A DNA stretch of 47,215 nt, from positions 1 through 47,215 of the forward strand of contig JBBQSA010000027.1 in assembly GCA_038214295.1 (NCBI GenBank), read 5' to 3'. The stretch is from SHZI01 sp038214295 (GTDB lineage: Bacteria; Pseudomonadota; Gammaproteobacteria; Steroidobacterales; GCA-2729495). The first letter of the stretch is position 1; every line of letters starts with the position of its first letter. The notes under the pieces were generated by a model. The model made no database searches, was not told where the DNA came from, and worked only from the letters and a program-made list of their open reading frames with translations. Shown here piece by piece: positions 23,015-32,171 of the stretch. A program made the position numbers and the translations under genes.

Positions 23015-24532
23015 ATGCCAGCCATGAGCATCGTTTCCGACGTCCTCGGCATCTTCTCGGCGCTGTTCGTCGTGGCCCTCGGCGTGGGCGCGCTGGCCGT
23101 CGCGGTGATGTATGTCATCGACATCACGCAGACCACCCACGCGATCCGGCGCAACTACCCGGTAGTCGGCCGGTTCCGTTACGGCTTCGAAACCATGGGG
23201 GAGTTCTTCCGCCAGTACTTCTTCGCGATGGATCGCGAGGAGCTGCCCTTCAATCGCGCCGAACGCGCCTGGGCCTACCGGGCCGCAAAAGGCGTCGACA
23301 GCACGGCGGCCTTCGGGTCGACGCGGGACCTGCGCCCGCCCGGCACGGCGATCTTTGTCAGCGCGCCTTTCCCGGGGCTGGACGAGGAGAATCGGCCCAC
23401 GGCAGCCCTTACCATCGGGCCGCACTGCCGGGCGCCTTACACCACGGACCGCTTCTTCCACATTTCCGCCATGAGCTTCGGCGCCATCTCCCGGCCGGCG
23501 GTGGTGGCCCTGTCGCGCGGCGCGCGTGCAGCGGGGTGCTGGCTGAATACCGGGGAGGGCGGTCTGGCGCCGTACCACCTCGAGGGCGGCGCCGATATCG
23601 TGTTCCAGATGGGTACGGCAAAGTACGGCGTGCGTGATGCCGACGGCAAGTTCGATGAGGGCCTGCTGAGGACACTCGCGGACCATCCCCAGGTGAAGAT
23701 GATCGAGATCAAGCTGAGCCAGGGGGCGAAGCCGGGCAAGGGCGGCATCCTGCCGGGTGCCAAGGTGACGCCGGAGATAGCGGCAATCCGCGGCATTCCT
23801 CCCGGCAAGGATTCCCTGAGCCCGAACCGTCACACGGAAATCCGCAACGGGCCTGAACTCCTCGACTTCATCGACCGGGTTCGCGTCATCAGCGGCAAGC
23901 CGGTCGGCTTCAAGACCGTCATCGGTTCCACGGACTGGCTGGAAGCGCTGTTCGGGGAAGTCCGGCGGCGTGGCGAGCAGTGGGCGCCGGACTTCATCAC
24001 GCTGGATTCCGGCGATGGGGGCACGGGCGCAGCGCCGATGGCGCTGATCGACAACGTGGGACTGCCGATCCGCGAAAGCCTTCCGCTGGTGGCAGACCTG
24101 CTTTACAAGTACGGGCTCAAGGACCGGATCCGGCTGATTGCGAGTGGCAAGCTGACGACCCCGGCAAACGTGGGCTGGGCGCTGTGCACGGGCGCCGATT
24201 TCGTGACCTCGGCCCGCGGTTTTATGTTCGCTCTCGGCTGCATCCAGGCCATGCGCTGCAACCGGAACACCTGCCCCACCGGTATCACGACCCACGATCC
24301 GCGCCTGCAACGTGGCCTGGTGCCGGCTGACAAGGCGGCGCGGGTGCAGCGTTACCACGAGAACATGGAGAAGGAAGTGAGCGTGATCGCTCACTCCTGC
24401 GGGGTGCCGGAAGTCAGGCAGCTGCGTCGCCAGCACTGCCGGATCGTTCAGGGCGATGGCCGCTCAGTGCCGCTGGATCAGCTCTACCCGATGCCCGGCG
24501 CCGGAGAATCGCCCCAGGACGCCCGCCGCTAG
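23015..24532 (+). CDS. membrane-anchored FMN-binding glutamate-synthase-like protein
   Basis: The 505-residue protein starts at ATG 23015 with AAAGGAG upstream. A single N-terminal helix (residues about 8-33) should anchor it to the inner membrane. The rest matches the FMN-binding (alpha/beta)8 barrel of the glutamate synthase large subunit: SAMSFGAISRPA, GEGG, EIKLSQGAKPGKGG, TLDSGDGGTGAAP, LIASGKL and the cysteine cluster CNRNTCPTGITTHDP that holds the iron-sulfur centre. It lacks both the glutaminase domain and the gltB C-terminal region, and no gltD partner follows. It is probably an oxidoreductase of the stand-alone GltS-barrel type. The natural reaction is uncertain. Confidence 0.87.
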   Translation: MPAMSIVSDVLGIFSALFVVALGVGALAVAVMYVIDITQTTHAIRRNYPVVGRFRYGFETMGEFFRQYFFAMDREELPFNRAERAWAYRAAKGVDSTAAFGSTRDLRPPGTAIFVSAPFPGLDEENRPTAALTIGPHCRAPYTTDRFFHISAMSFGAISRPAVVALSRGARAAGCWLNTGEGGLAPYHLEGGADIVFQMGTAKYGVRDADGKFDEGLLRTLADHPQVKMIEIKLSQGAKPGKGGILPGAKVTPEIAAIRGIPPGKDSLSPNRHTEIRNGPELLDFIDRVRVISGKPVGFKTVIGSTDWLEALFGEVRRRGEQWAPDFITLDSGDGGTGAAPMALIDNVGLPIRESLPLVADLLYKYGLKDRIRLIASGKLTTPANVGWALCTGADFVTSARGFMFALGCIQAMRCNRNTCPTGITTHDPRLQRGLVPADKAARVQRYHENMEKEVSVIAHSCGVPEVRQLRRQHCRIVQGDGRSVPLDQLYPMPGAGESPQDARR

Positions 24533-24542
24533 CGGCGGGCGT
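24519..24542. terminator. 24-bp perfect palindrome at the junction of convergent genes
   Basis: ACGCCCGCCGCT followed directly by its reverse complement spans 24519-24542, with the glutamate-synthase-like stop codon (24530-24532) at its centre. It can form a 10-bp stem on either strand and sits 10 bases from the end of rpoD. It lacks a T run, so any terminator function is inferred from position. Confidence 0.5.
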
Positions 24543-24552
24543 CAGCGGAAGC

Positions 24553-26415
<1,863 letters not shown>

Positions 26416-26452
26416 TCGTCAGCCCTCAGCAGGAAATGAATAAAAGCCGGTC

Positions 26453-26482
26453 ATTGTACAGGACCGACGTACGCCGCCCCAA
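26453..26482 (-). promoter_or_regulatory. candidate rpoD promoter
   Basis: On the minus strand TTGGGG (26482-26477), an 18-base spacer and TACAAT (26458-26453) precede rpoD by 38 bases. A promoter between dnaG and rpoD would allow sigma factor synthesis independent of rpsU-dnaG. The -35 is only moderate. Confidence 0.45.
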
Positions 26483-26552
26483 GGCGGATTTCAGCGACCC
26501 GGCAGCCCTGTCGGCAACCCTGGCCATTTATCGGCACGTTCTGCCCGGCACT

Positions 26553-28352
26553 TCAGGTCGCGGGCCCGGGCCGGTGAGAGCCGCTCGCGGCCACCACCGT
26601 TCGCTGAAGTGCCGCCAGCCGCTCCCGTTCCGGCCCGGACAGGCCTTCCTCGCCGGCCTTCTGCAGCAGTTCGGCCAGCTCCTGTTGCGTTGCGGCCGAC
26701 AGGAGCCGCGTCAGGCAACCCCGGAACTCGGCCGCGGCCCCGTCGGGCCCCACGAGGGGTTCCTCGGTCAGCAGTTGGGCCAGGTGGGGCATTTCAGGCC
26801 GGTCCCGGAAGCGCTCCAGCAGCACCGGCGGGGAGATGTCGGGTCGGACGCTTGCCAGCTCGTGGAGTTCCCGCAGCAGGGCAACGCCCCGCTGGCCGGA
26901 GCTGTCGAGAGCGGCGGGGAGCGGCACCTCGTGGGCAATCCCCGGGTAGTGCAGCAGCAGGGCCACGGCCTGTCGGCCCAGGGAGCCTCTGGCTCCGCCG
27001 GACGGCCCCGGCCGGGGTGCGCGGCGGGGTGGCGGGGGTGGGCCGGCGCTGCCGCGCGGGGCTGCCGTGGTGGGGTGGCCGAGCAGGACATCCAGCCGGT
27101 CCTGGGGCAGCCCGAGCCGCTTGGCCAGCTCCTGGGTGAGGAGGTCCCGGTAGACCCCCCCCTCCGGGAGCTGCGCGAGCAGGGGCCTGGCCAGCGCCGC
27201 GAGCCGCGCCTTGCCGTCCGGATTGCCAAGATCCAGGTCCGCGCTCAGGGAATCCAGGAGAAAGCGGGACAACGGCAGGCTGCCGGCAACCCGCTCCTGG
27301 AAAGCCGTGGCCCCCTCGCGCCGCACCAGGGAGTCCGGGTCCTCGCCATCGGGCAGCAGGAGGAACCGGACCTGGCGGCCGTCCTGGAGGGCCGGCAGGC
27401 TGGCCTGCAGCGCGCGCCAGGCGGCATCCCGGCCGGCCCGGTCGCCATCGAAGCAGAAGATGATTTCGGGCACCACACCGAAGAGGCGGCGCAGGTGCTC
27501 GCTGGTGGTGGCGGTCCCCAGCGTGCCGACGGCGTTCCGGATGCCGTGGGCGGCCAGCATGACCACGTCCATATAGCCTTCCACCACCAGCAACCGCTCG
27601 AGCTTGCGCTCGGCGCGCCGGGCCTCGAAGAGACCATAGAGCTCCCGGCCCTTGTGAAAGACCAGCGTCTCCGGCGAGTTCAGGTACTTGGGTTCACCGG
27701 TAGCCAGAATGCGCCCGCCGAACGCTATCGTGCGGCCCCGGGAATCCCGGATGGGAAACATGATCCGGTCCCGGAAGCGGTCGTAGAAGCCCCCCGTGTC
27801 CCGGGGAATCACCAGGCCGGCGGCCAGCAGCTGCTGCCGGTCTTCCTCGCCGGGCCCGAAGGCCGCGAGCAGCGTGTCCCAGGCCGGCGGGGCGTAACCG
27901 ATGCCGAACTCACGCGCCGTCTCGCCGTCGAGGCCGCGCTGCTTCAGGTATTCGACGGGCGTTGCCTGGTCCCGCAGCGCCTGGCGGAACAGCTGACCTG
28001 CCTTCTCCAGCATGGCGTAGAGAGGCTCGAGCGACACCCGCTCACCGGAGTCCGTGCGGGGCACTTCCACGCCGATGCTGCGCGCCAGTTCCTCCACCGC
28101 CACGGGGAACTCGAGACGCTCGTATTCCATGAGGAAGCCGAGTGCCGTGCCGTGGGCGCCGCACCCGAAGCAGTGGTAGAAGCCTTTCTGCGGGCTGACC
28201 CAGAATGACGGTGTTTTCTCCGCATGGAACGGGCAGCGGGCCTTGTACTCGCGCCCCGCCTTGGTCAGCGGCACGCGCGAGCCCACGACCTCGACAATAT
28301 CCGCGCGCTGGACGAGGTCGTCGATGAAGTCCTGGGGAATCAGACCGCTCAC
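26553..28352 (-). CDS. dnaG: DNA primase
   Basis: The 599-residue enzyme begins MSGLIPQDFIDDLVQRADIV. The N-terminal CHC2 zinc finger has Cys40, His43, Cys61 and Cys64 (CPFH..CFGC). The TOPRIM core shows LLVVEGYMDVVMLAAHG and FDGDRAGRDAAWRAL, with the metal-binding DxD-like acidic residues. The C-terminal helical domain that contacts DnaB follows a proline- and arginine-rich linker (residues about 425-460). It makes RNA primers for replication and is transcribed with rpsU, yqeY and probably rpoD. The stretch 28353-28472 upstream separates it from yqeY. Confidence 0.98.
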   Translation of the reverse strand: MSGLIPQDFIDDLVQRADIVEVVGSRVPLTKAGREYKARCPFHAEKTPSFWVSPQKGFYHCFGCGAHGTALGFLMEYERLEFPVAVEELARSIGVEVPRTDSGERVSLEPLYAMLEKAGQLFRQALRDQATPVEYLKQRGLDGETAREFGIGYAPPAWDTLLAAFGPGEEDRQQLLAAGLVIPRDTGGFYDRFRDRIMFPIRDSRGRTIAFGGRILATGEPKYLNSPETLVFHKGRELYGLFEARRAERKLERLLVVEGYMDVVMLAAHGIRNAVGTLGTATTSEHLRRLFGVVPEIIFCFDGDRAGRDAAWRALQASLPALQDGRQVRFLLLPDGEDPDSLVRREGATAFQERVAGSLPLSRFLLDSLSADLDLGNPDGKARLAALARPLLAQLPEGGVYRDLLTQELAKRLGLPQDRLDVLLGHPTTAAPRGSAGPPPPPRRAPRPGPSGGARGSLGRQAVALLLHYPGIAHEVPLPAALDSSGQRGVALLRELHELASVRPDISPPVLLERFRDRPEMPHLAQLLTEEPLVGPDGAAAEFRGCLTRLLSAATQQELAELLQKAGEEGLSGPERERLAALQRTVVAASGSHRPGPAT

Positions 28353-28411
28353 GACCGGGTGCCAGCCTCTTTCAACAGGTTTGCGTGGCGGCCCTGGTTT
28401 TTCGTGGATTT

Positions 28412-28439
28412 CCTGCGGCAGTGCCGCGGGAATTTTTTT
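28412..28439 (+). terminator. plus-strand terminator between yqeY and dnaG, antisense to the operon
   Basis: CCTGCGGC and GCCGCGGG form an 8-bp stem with loop AGT, and AA plus seven T residues follow (28433-28439), all on the plus strand. The genes here are on the minus strand, so the classical rho-independent polarity is opposite to operon transcription. On the sense RNA the stem is followed by A residues, so termination of dnaG transcription is not expected. Confidence 0.6.
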
Positions 28440-28472
28440 GGGGGCCGGCTTAAATCCTCGGCGGGGGCGCGC

Positions 28473-28955
28473 CTAGCGTCCAGCCAGGCGGGCCTTGACC
28501 CGCTCGCTGATGGTAGCGAAGTCTGCCCGCCCCTGCGCCTTTTCGCGCAAGGCCGTCATGACCCGGCCCATGTCTTTCATGGAGCTGGCGCCGGTGTTGG
28601 CCATGACCTCATCAATCAGGGCGTCCAGTTCACCGGGGGACAGCGCCGTCGGCAGGTAAGCCTGCAACAGCACGATTTCGCCGAGTTCCTTGGCTTCCAG
28701 GTCGGCCCGGTTGCCCGCAGCGAACTGGGTGGCTGATTCCCGGCGCTGCTTGACCAGCTTCTCGACGATCTGGAGAACCGCCGTGTCGGTGGTGGGGGTG
28801 CGTTCGTCCACTTCCCGCTGCTTGATTGCCGCGAGCAGCATCCGGATCGTGACGAGTCGTTCTTTCTCGCCCGCGCGCATCGCGGACTTCATGTCGTCCT
28901 GGATGCGGGCCTTGAGCGGGGACTCGGGCAACGCGGGCGCGGGAGGGTTGGACAC
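28473..28955 (-). CDS. yqeY: GatB/YqeY family protein
   Basis: The conserved chain LKARIQDDMKSAMRAGEKERLVTIRMLLAAIKQ..KLVKQRRES..DMGRVM..RADFATISERVKARLAGR matches YqeY, a helical protein related to the tail of aspartyl/glutamyl-tRNA amidotransferase subunit B. The start is unclear. GTG 28955 gives 160 residues and TTG 28931 gives 152. Neither has a good ribosome-binding site, and no ATG lies close to the conserved beginning. The frame stays open much farther upstream, but that sequence is antisense-like and overlaps rpsU. Function is not established. The position between rpsU and dnaG is common in this lineage. Confidence 0.85.
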   Translation of the reverse strand: MSNPPAPALPESPLKARIQDDMKSAMRAGEKERLVTIRMLLAAIKQREVDERTPTTDTAVLQIVEKLVKQRRESATQFAAGNRADLEAKELGEIVLLQAYLPTALSPGELDALIDEVMANTGASSMKDMGRVMTALREKAQGRADFATISERVKARLAGR

Positions 28956-28995
28956 GGGTGTGGGGCGAGCCGGGCGGGGCCGGGCGGTGCCGTGG

Positions 28996-29211
28996 TCAGT
29001 AGAGGCGCTTGCGCCGGTTGGTCTCGCGGGCGCTGCGCTTCTGCTGTCGCTTGACGGCGGCAGCCTTCTTGCGCTTCCGTTCCTGCGTGGGCTTCTCGTA
29101 GAACTCCCGCCGGCGAAGTTCGGTGAGAACCCCCGCCTTTTCGCAGGCCCGCTTGAAACGCCGGAGGGCGGCGTCAAAATGCTCGTTTTCTCGTACTCGA
29201 ACGCCGGGCAA
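28996..29211 (-). CDS. rpsU: 30S ribosomal protein bS21
   Basis: The 71-residue product begins at TTG 29211 (MPGVRVRENEHFDAALRRF..) with AAGGA 8 bases upstream. The end, KRSARETNRRKRLY, and FKRACEKAGVLTELRRREFYEKP match bS21 closely. No ATG or GTG is available in frame near the true N-terminus, so the rare TTG start is well supported. The small basic protein helps the 30S subunit select initiation sites. Being first in the cluster, it couples ribosome, primase and sigma factor production. Confidence 0.96.
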   Translation of the reverse strand: MPGVRVRENEHFDAALRRFKRACEKAGVLTELRRREFYEKPTQERKRKKAAAVKRQQKRSARETNRRKRLY

Positions 29212-29317
29212 GGTCCTGATCCTTAACGTTGGTGGCTTGGGAGCTCGACCGGGCTGTACGGCTGGCCCCCGGAGTAAGGTGTGGGGCGGCGCGGCAACCA
29301 GTTCGGACCGAAGCGCG

Positions 29318-29350
29318 AAAAAAACCGGCTCTTGTGGCCGGATGAGCCGG
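29318..29350 (-). terminator. terminator/attenuator-like hairpin in the rpsU leader
   Basis: On the minus strand CCGGCTC (29350-29344), a 12-base loop and GAGCCGG (29331-29325) are followed by seven T residues (29324-29318). It points toward rpsU, about 107 bases upstream of the start codon, and begins next to the promoter described here. A transcript starting near 29346 would lack part of the left arm, so the hairpin would form mainly in RNA entering from farther upstream. Confidence 0.6.
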
Positions 29351-29360
29351 AAAATATATC
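29332..29360 (+). promoter_or_regulatory. candidate tsaD promoter overlapping the rpsU promoter
   Basis: On the plus strand TTGTGG (29332-29337), a 17-base spacer and TATATC (29355-29360) point toward tsaD. The -10 overlaps the opposite-strand -10 of the rpsU promoter by four bases. The -35 is weak. Confidence 0.4.
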
Positions 29361-29381
29361 CACTAAGTGGGCCATTTGCAA
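29353..29381 (-). promoter_or_regulatory. sigma-70 promoter of the rpsU-yqeY-dnaG-rpoD cluster
   Basis: On the minus strand TTGCAA (29381-29376), exactly 17 bases and TATATT (29358-29353) form a near-consensus sigma-70 promoter. It lies about 135-140 bases upstream of rpsU and is the best promoter match I can see in the window. Confidence 0.7.
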
Positions 29382-29396
29382 AGTGAACCTTCCAGA

Positions 29397-30428
29397 GTGA
29401 TCGTCCTCGGCATCGAAACCAGCTGCGACGAGACCGCCGCAGCGGTCTACGACACGGCCCGGGGCCTGCGCAGCCACTGCCTGTACAGCCAGGTGGCGAC
29501 GCACGCCCCCTTTGGCGGGGTGGTCCCTGAACTGGCCTCCCGGGACCATATCCGCAAGCTGCTTCCGCTGGTGGACCGGGCCCTCCGCGAGGCGGGGGTA
29601 ATACCCGGGGACCTGGCCGGCGTGGCCTACACGGCCGGACCGGGCCTCGTGGGAGCCCTCCTGGTCGGCGCCACGGTGGGTGTCGGGCTCGCGGTGGGTT
29701 GGGGGGTGCCGGCCGTGCCGGTCCACCACATGGAGGCGCACCTGCTCGCGGCCCTGCTGGAGGATGAGCAGCCGGATTTCCCGTTTGTGGCGCTGCTGGT
29801 CTCCGGCGGTCACTCCCTGCTGGTGGAGGTGGCCGGCCTTGGCCGCTACCGCATCCTCGGGGAAACACTGGACGACGCGGCGGGCGAGGCTTTCGACAAG
29901 GGCGCCAAGCTGCTGGGCTTGCCCTACCCGGGCGGGCCGCTGCTGGCCCGGCTGGCCGGGGCGGGCCGGACGGGCCAATACCGATTCCCCCGGCCCATGC
30001 TGAAGGCCCCGGGCCTCGACTTCAGCTTCAGTGGCCTGAAGACGGCCCTGGCCCTCAAGGTCCGGGAACTGGAGGCAGCGGGCGCGCTTGGGGACGCGGT
30101 GCGGGCCGACCTGGCTGCCGACTACCAGCAGGCCATCGTCGACACCCTCGTGGGCAAGTCCCTGCGCGCACTGGAAGCCACCGGGCACCGGCAACTCGTG
30201 GTGGCGGGCGGCGTCGGTGCCAACCAGGCGTTGCGGGACCAGCTGCGGAGCGAGCTGTCCCGCGTCGGGGGCACTGTCTATTATCCGCGCACTGAATTCT
30301 GCACGGACAACGCTGCCATGATCGCCTTTGCCGGTTGCCAGCGGCTGGCACTGGCACCCGATGCCTACTCGAGCGTGCGCGTGGAAGCACGGCCGCGCTG
30401 GCCCCTGGAAGAACTCACGGAACCCTAG
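29397..30428 (+). CDS. tsaD: tRNA N6-threonylcarbamoyladenosine transferase TsaD
   Basis: The 343-residue protein is taken to start at GTG 29397 (MIVLGIETSCDETAAAVYD), where family similarity begins. A GTG at 29367 would add ten residues. ASKHA-fold landmarks are present: IETSCDET, TAGPGLVGALLVG, the metal site PVHHMEAHLLA (His111, His115), LVSGGHSLL, and GGVGANQALR near the end. With TsaB and TsaE it transfers threonylcarbamoyl to A37 of ANN-decoding tRNAs. It is divergent from rpsU, a classic arrangement in gammaproteobacteria. folB starts 3 bases after its stop codon. Confidence 0.97.
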   Translation: MIVLGIETSCDETAAAVYDTARGLRSHCLYSQVATHAPFGGVVPELASRDHIRKLLPLVDRALREAGVIPGDLAGVAYTAGPGLVGALLVGATVGVGLAVGWGVPAVPVHHMEAHLLAALLEDEQPDFPFVALLVSGGHSLLVEVAGLGRYRILGETLDDAAGEAFDKGAKLLGLPYPGGPLLARLAGAGRTGQYRFPRPMLKAPGLDFSFSGLKTALALKVRELEAAGALGDAVRADLAADYQQAIVDTLVGKSLRALEATGHRQLVVAGGVGANQALRDQLRSELSRVGGTVYYPRTEFCTDNAAMIAFAGCQRLALAPDAYSSVRVEARPRWPLEELTEP

Positions 30429-30431
30429 CCC

Positions 30432-30788
30432 ATGGACACGATATTTCTGCGCGACCTCCGCATCCGGACCATCGTCGGGATCTGGGAGTGGGAGCGGCGC
30501 ATGCCCCAGATCGTCAGCATCGACCTCGACATGGCCACCGACATCCGCCGGGCGGCCGGCAGCGACCAGATCGGCGACACCCTCGACTACAAGGCCGTGA
30601 CCCGGCGCATCAAGGCGTTCGTGGCGGACTCGCGCTTCCAGCTGATTGAAACTATGGCGGAGCAGGTCGCGGGCATCATCCTCGCGGAGTTCGACGTGCC
30701 CTGGGTGCGGGTGGCGGTGCACAAGCCCTGGGCGATCCGCGGTTCCCGGGACGTGGGCCTCGTCATCGAGCGGGGCGTCCGTAGCTGA
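30432..30788 (+). CDS. folB: dihydroneopterin aldolase
   Basis: This 118-residue enzyme begins MDTIFLRDLRIRTIVGIWEWER, the first strand of the FolB fold with the active-site Glu. DTLDYKAVTRRIKAF, LIETMAEQVAGIIL and the C-terminal VAVHKPWAIRGSRDVGLVIER follow in the expected order. It cleaves 7,8-dihydroneopterin to the hydroxymethylpterin and glycolaldehyde in folate synthesis. Its last base overlaps the start of folK. Confidence 0.95.
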   Translation: MDTIFLRDLRIRTIVGIWEWERRMPQIVSIDLDMATDIRRAAGSDQIGDTLDYKAVTRRIKAFVADSRFQLIETMAEQVAGIILAEFDVPWVRVAVHKPWAIRGSRDVGLVIERGVRS

Positions 30789-31306
30789 TGGGTGAACCGC
30801 TGCCGGACGCCGCGCCGGTCGACGTCTACGTCAGTGCCGGCAGCAATGTCGCGCCGGAGGACAACCTCCGCCTCGCCTGCCGGGAATTGCGGCGCCACTT
30901 CGGGCGGCTGGAGCTCTCCGGCTTGTACCGGAATCCGCCGGTGGGCTTTGCCGGTGACGACTTCCTGAACCTCGTCCTGCGCTTTCGCACGGCGGAACCG
31001 CCGACGGCCATCGTGGGCGAGCTGGAGCGCCTGCACACGCTCGCGGGCCGGGTGCGCGGCGGCGAGCGCTTTGCGCCGCGGACGCTGGACCTGGATCTCC
31101 TGCTCTATGGCACCGAGGTGATTGCCGATCGCGGCATCCGGGTGCCCCGGGAGGACATCCTCAAGTACGGTTTCGTCCTCGGCCCCCTCACCGAGCTGGC
31201 GCCGGACCTCCGGCATCCGGTGACGGGCGACACCATGGCCGAACTCTGGGCGCGCTTCGATCAGGGCCGGCACCCGCTGGAGCGGCTGGGCGAACTGGAC
31301 TTCTAG
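30788..31306 (+). CDS. folK: hydroxymethyldihydropterin pyrophosphokinase (HPPK)
   Basis: The 172-residue enzyme starts in an ATG that overlaps the folB stop codon. VDVYVSAGSNVAPEDNL is the N-terminal pterin-binding strand. GERFAPRTLDLDLLLYG contains the Arg and two Asp residues that bind ATP and two magnesium ions. VPREDILKYGFVLGPLTELAP closes the active site. It pyrophosphorylates the FolB product, so folB and folK supply consecutive steps. A pteridine reductase gene converges from downstream. Confidence 0.96.
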   Translation: MGEPLPDAAPVDVYVSAGSNVAPEDNLRLACRELRRHFGRLELSGLYRNPPVGFAGDDFLNLVLRFRTAEPPTAIVGELERLHTLAGRVRGGERFAPRTLDLDLLLYGTEVIADRGIRVPREDILKYGFVLGPLTELAPDLRHPVTGDTMAELWARFDQGRHPLERLGELDF

Positions 31307-31353
31307 CCGGGCGGTGGCCCGCCTGCAGCCGGCAGCGCCGGCGAGGCTGCCAG

Positions 31354-32106
31354 CTACCAGCCGACGCTGCGGCCGCCGTCCACGGCGATGATCTGGCCGG
31401 TCACATAGTCGGCATCCCGCACCAGGTAGAGCACGCACTTCGCGATGTCGGCGGGATCCCCCACGCGCTGCAGCGGGATTTGCTTCAGCACGATGTCGCG
31501 CATCTGGTCGGAGACCCCGCCTTCCGGCCACAGGATCGCCCCGGGGGCGACGCCGTTCACGCGGATGTCGGGGGCGAGGTCCCGTGCGAGGGCGCGGGTC
31601 AGGAAGCCGAGTCCGGCCTTCGCGGCCCCGTAGAGCGTGTGGTCCTTCAGCGGTCGGAGGGCGTGGATGTCGACAATATTGATGATCACGCCCCGGCTTG
31701 CCTTCAGGTGGGGCAGGGCAGCCTGGGCCAGGAACAGCGGCGCTTTCAGGTTGGTGCCGAGCAGGTCCGCCCACTGCGCCTCGGTGACCTCCGGAAGCGG
31801 CGTGGGATAAAAGCTGGAGGCATTGTTCACGAGGATGTCGAGACGTCCCGTCTGCTTCGTGACGGTCTCGATCAGCGCGCCGAGCTTGTGGGTCTCGAGC
31901 AGGTCCCCCTGGACGGTCAGCGCTGAGCCGGGCCGCAGGGCGTTCAGCTCGCCCGCCAGGGCCTTCGCCTCCGCCGCCGATCCCCGGTAATGAATGCAGA
32001 CCCCGGCACCCGCGGCGTGCAGTGCCCGGGCAATGGCGGCGCCCACCCGGCGCCCGGCGCCGGTGATCAGCGCCCACTTGCCAGTCAGCGTTGGTGCGTC
32101 AGTCAT
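31354..32106 (-). CDS. pteridine reductase (SDR, FolM/PTR1-like)
   Basis: The 250-residue short-chain dehydrogenase has cofactor loop TGAGRRVG (residues 15-22; the Arg pair favours NADPH), NNASSFYPTPL (94-104) and catalytic Tyr159 and Lys163 in YGAAKAG. The usual catalytic Ser is replaced by Asp146 in NIVDIHA, 13 residues before the Tyr, exactly as in trypanosomatid pteridine reductase PTR1. This supports reduction of pterins or dihydrofolate, although PTR1-like proteins can use other substrates. It lies convergent to folB-folK, and so three pterin/folate genes are clustered. Confidence 0.9.
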   Translation of the reverse strand: MTDAPTLTGKWALITGAGRRVGAAIARALHAAGAGVCIHYRGSAAEAKALAGELNALRPGSALTVQGDLLETHKLGALIETVTKQTGRLDILVNNASSFYPTPLPEVTEAQWADLLGTNLKAPLFLAQAALPHLKASRGVIINIVDIHALRPLKDHTLYGAAKAGLGFLTRALARDLAPDIRVNGVAPGAILWPEGGVSDQMRDIVLKQIPLQRVGDPADIAKCVLYLVRDADYVTGQIIAVDGGRSVGW

Positions 32107-32171
32107 GTGCTCGGCTTTCTGGCGGCGTTGTTTGCGGCCACGGATCGGGTCGCCGTTAAGATTACACCACC

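Noticed and set aside
28996..29868. A longer bS21 with a 219-residue N-terminal extension
   Set aside because: The extension crosses the promoter and the opposite tsaD gene, and is Pro/Arg/Gly-rich without structure. The TTG start explains the family length.
30587..32077. A 496-codon minus-strand frame over folK and the pteridine reductase
   Set aside because: It is a frame shadow. The genuine proteins in other frames have complete catalytic motifs.
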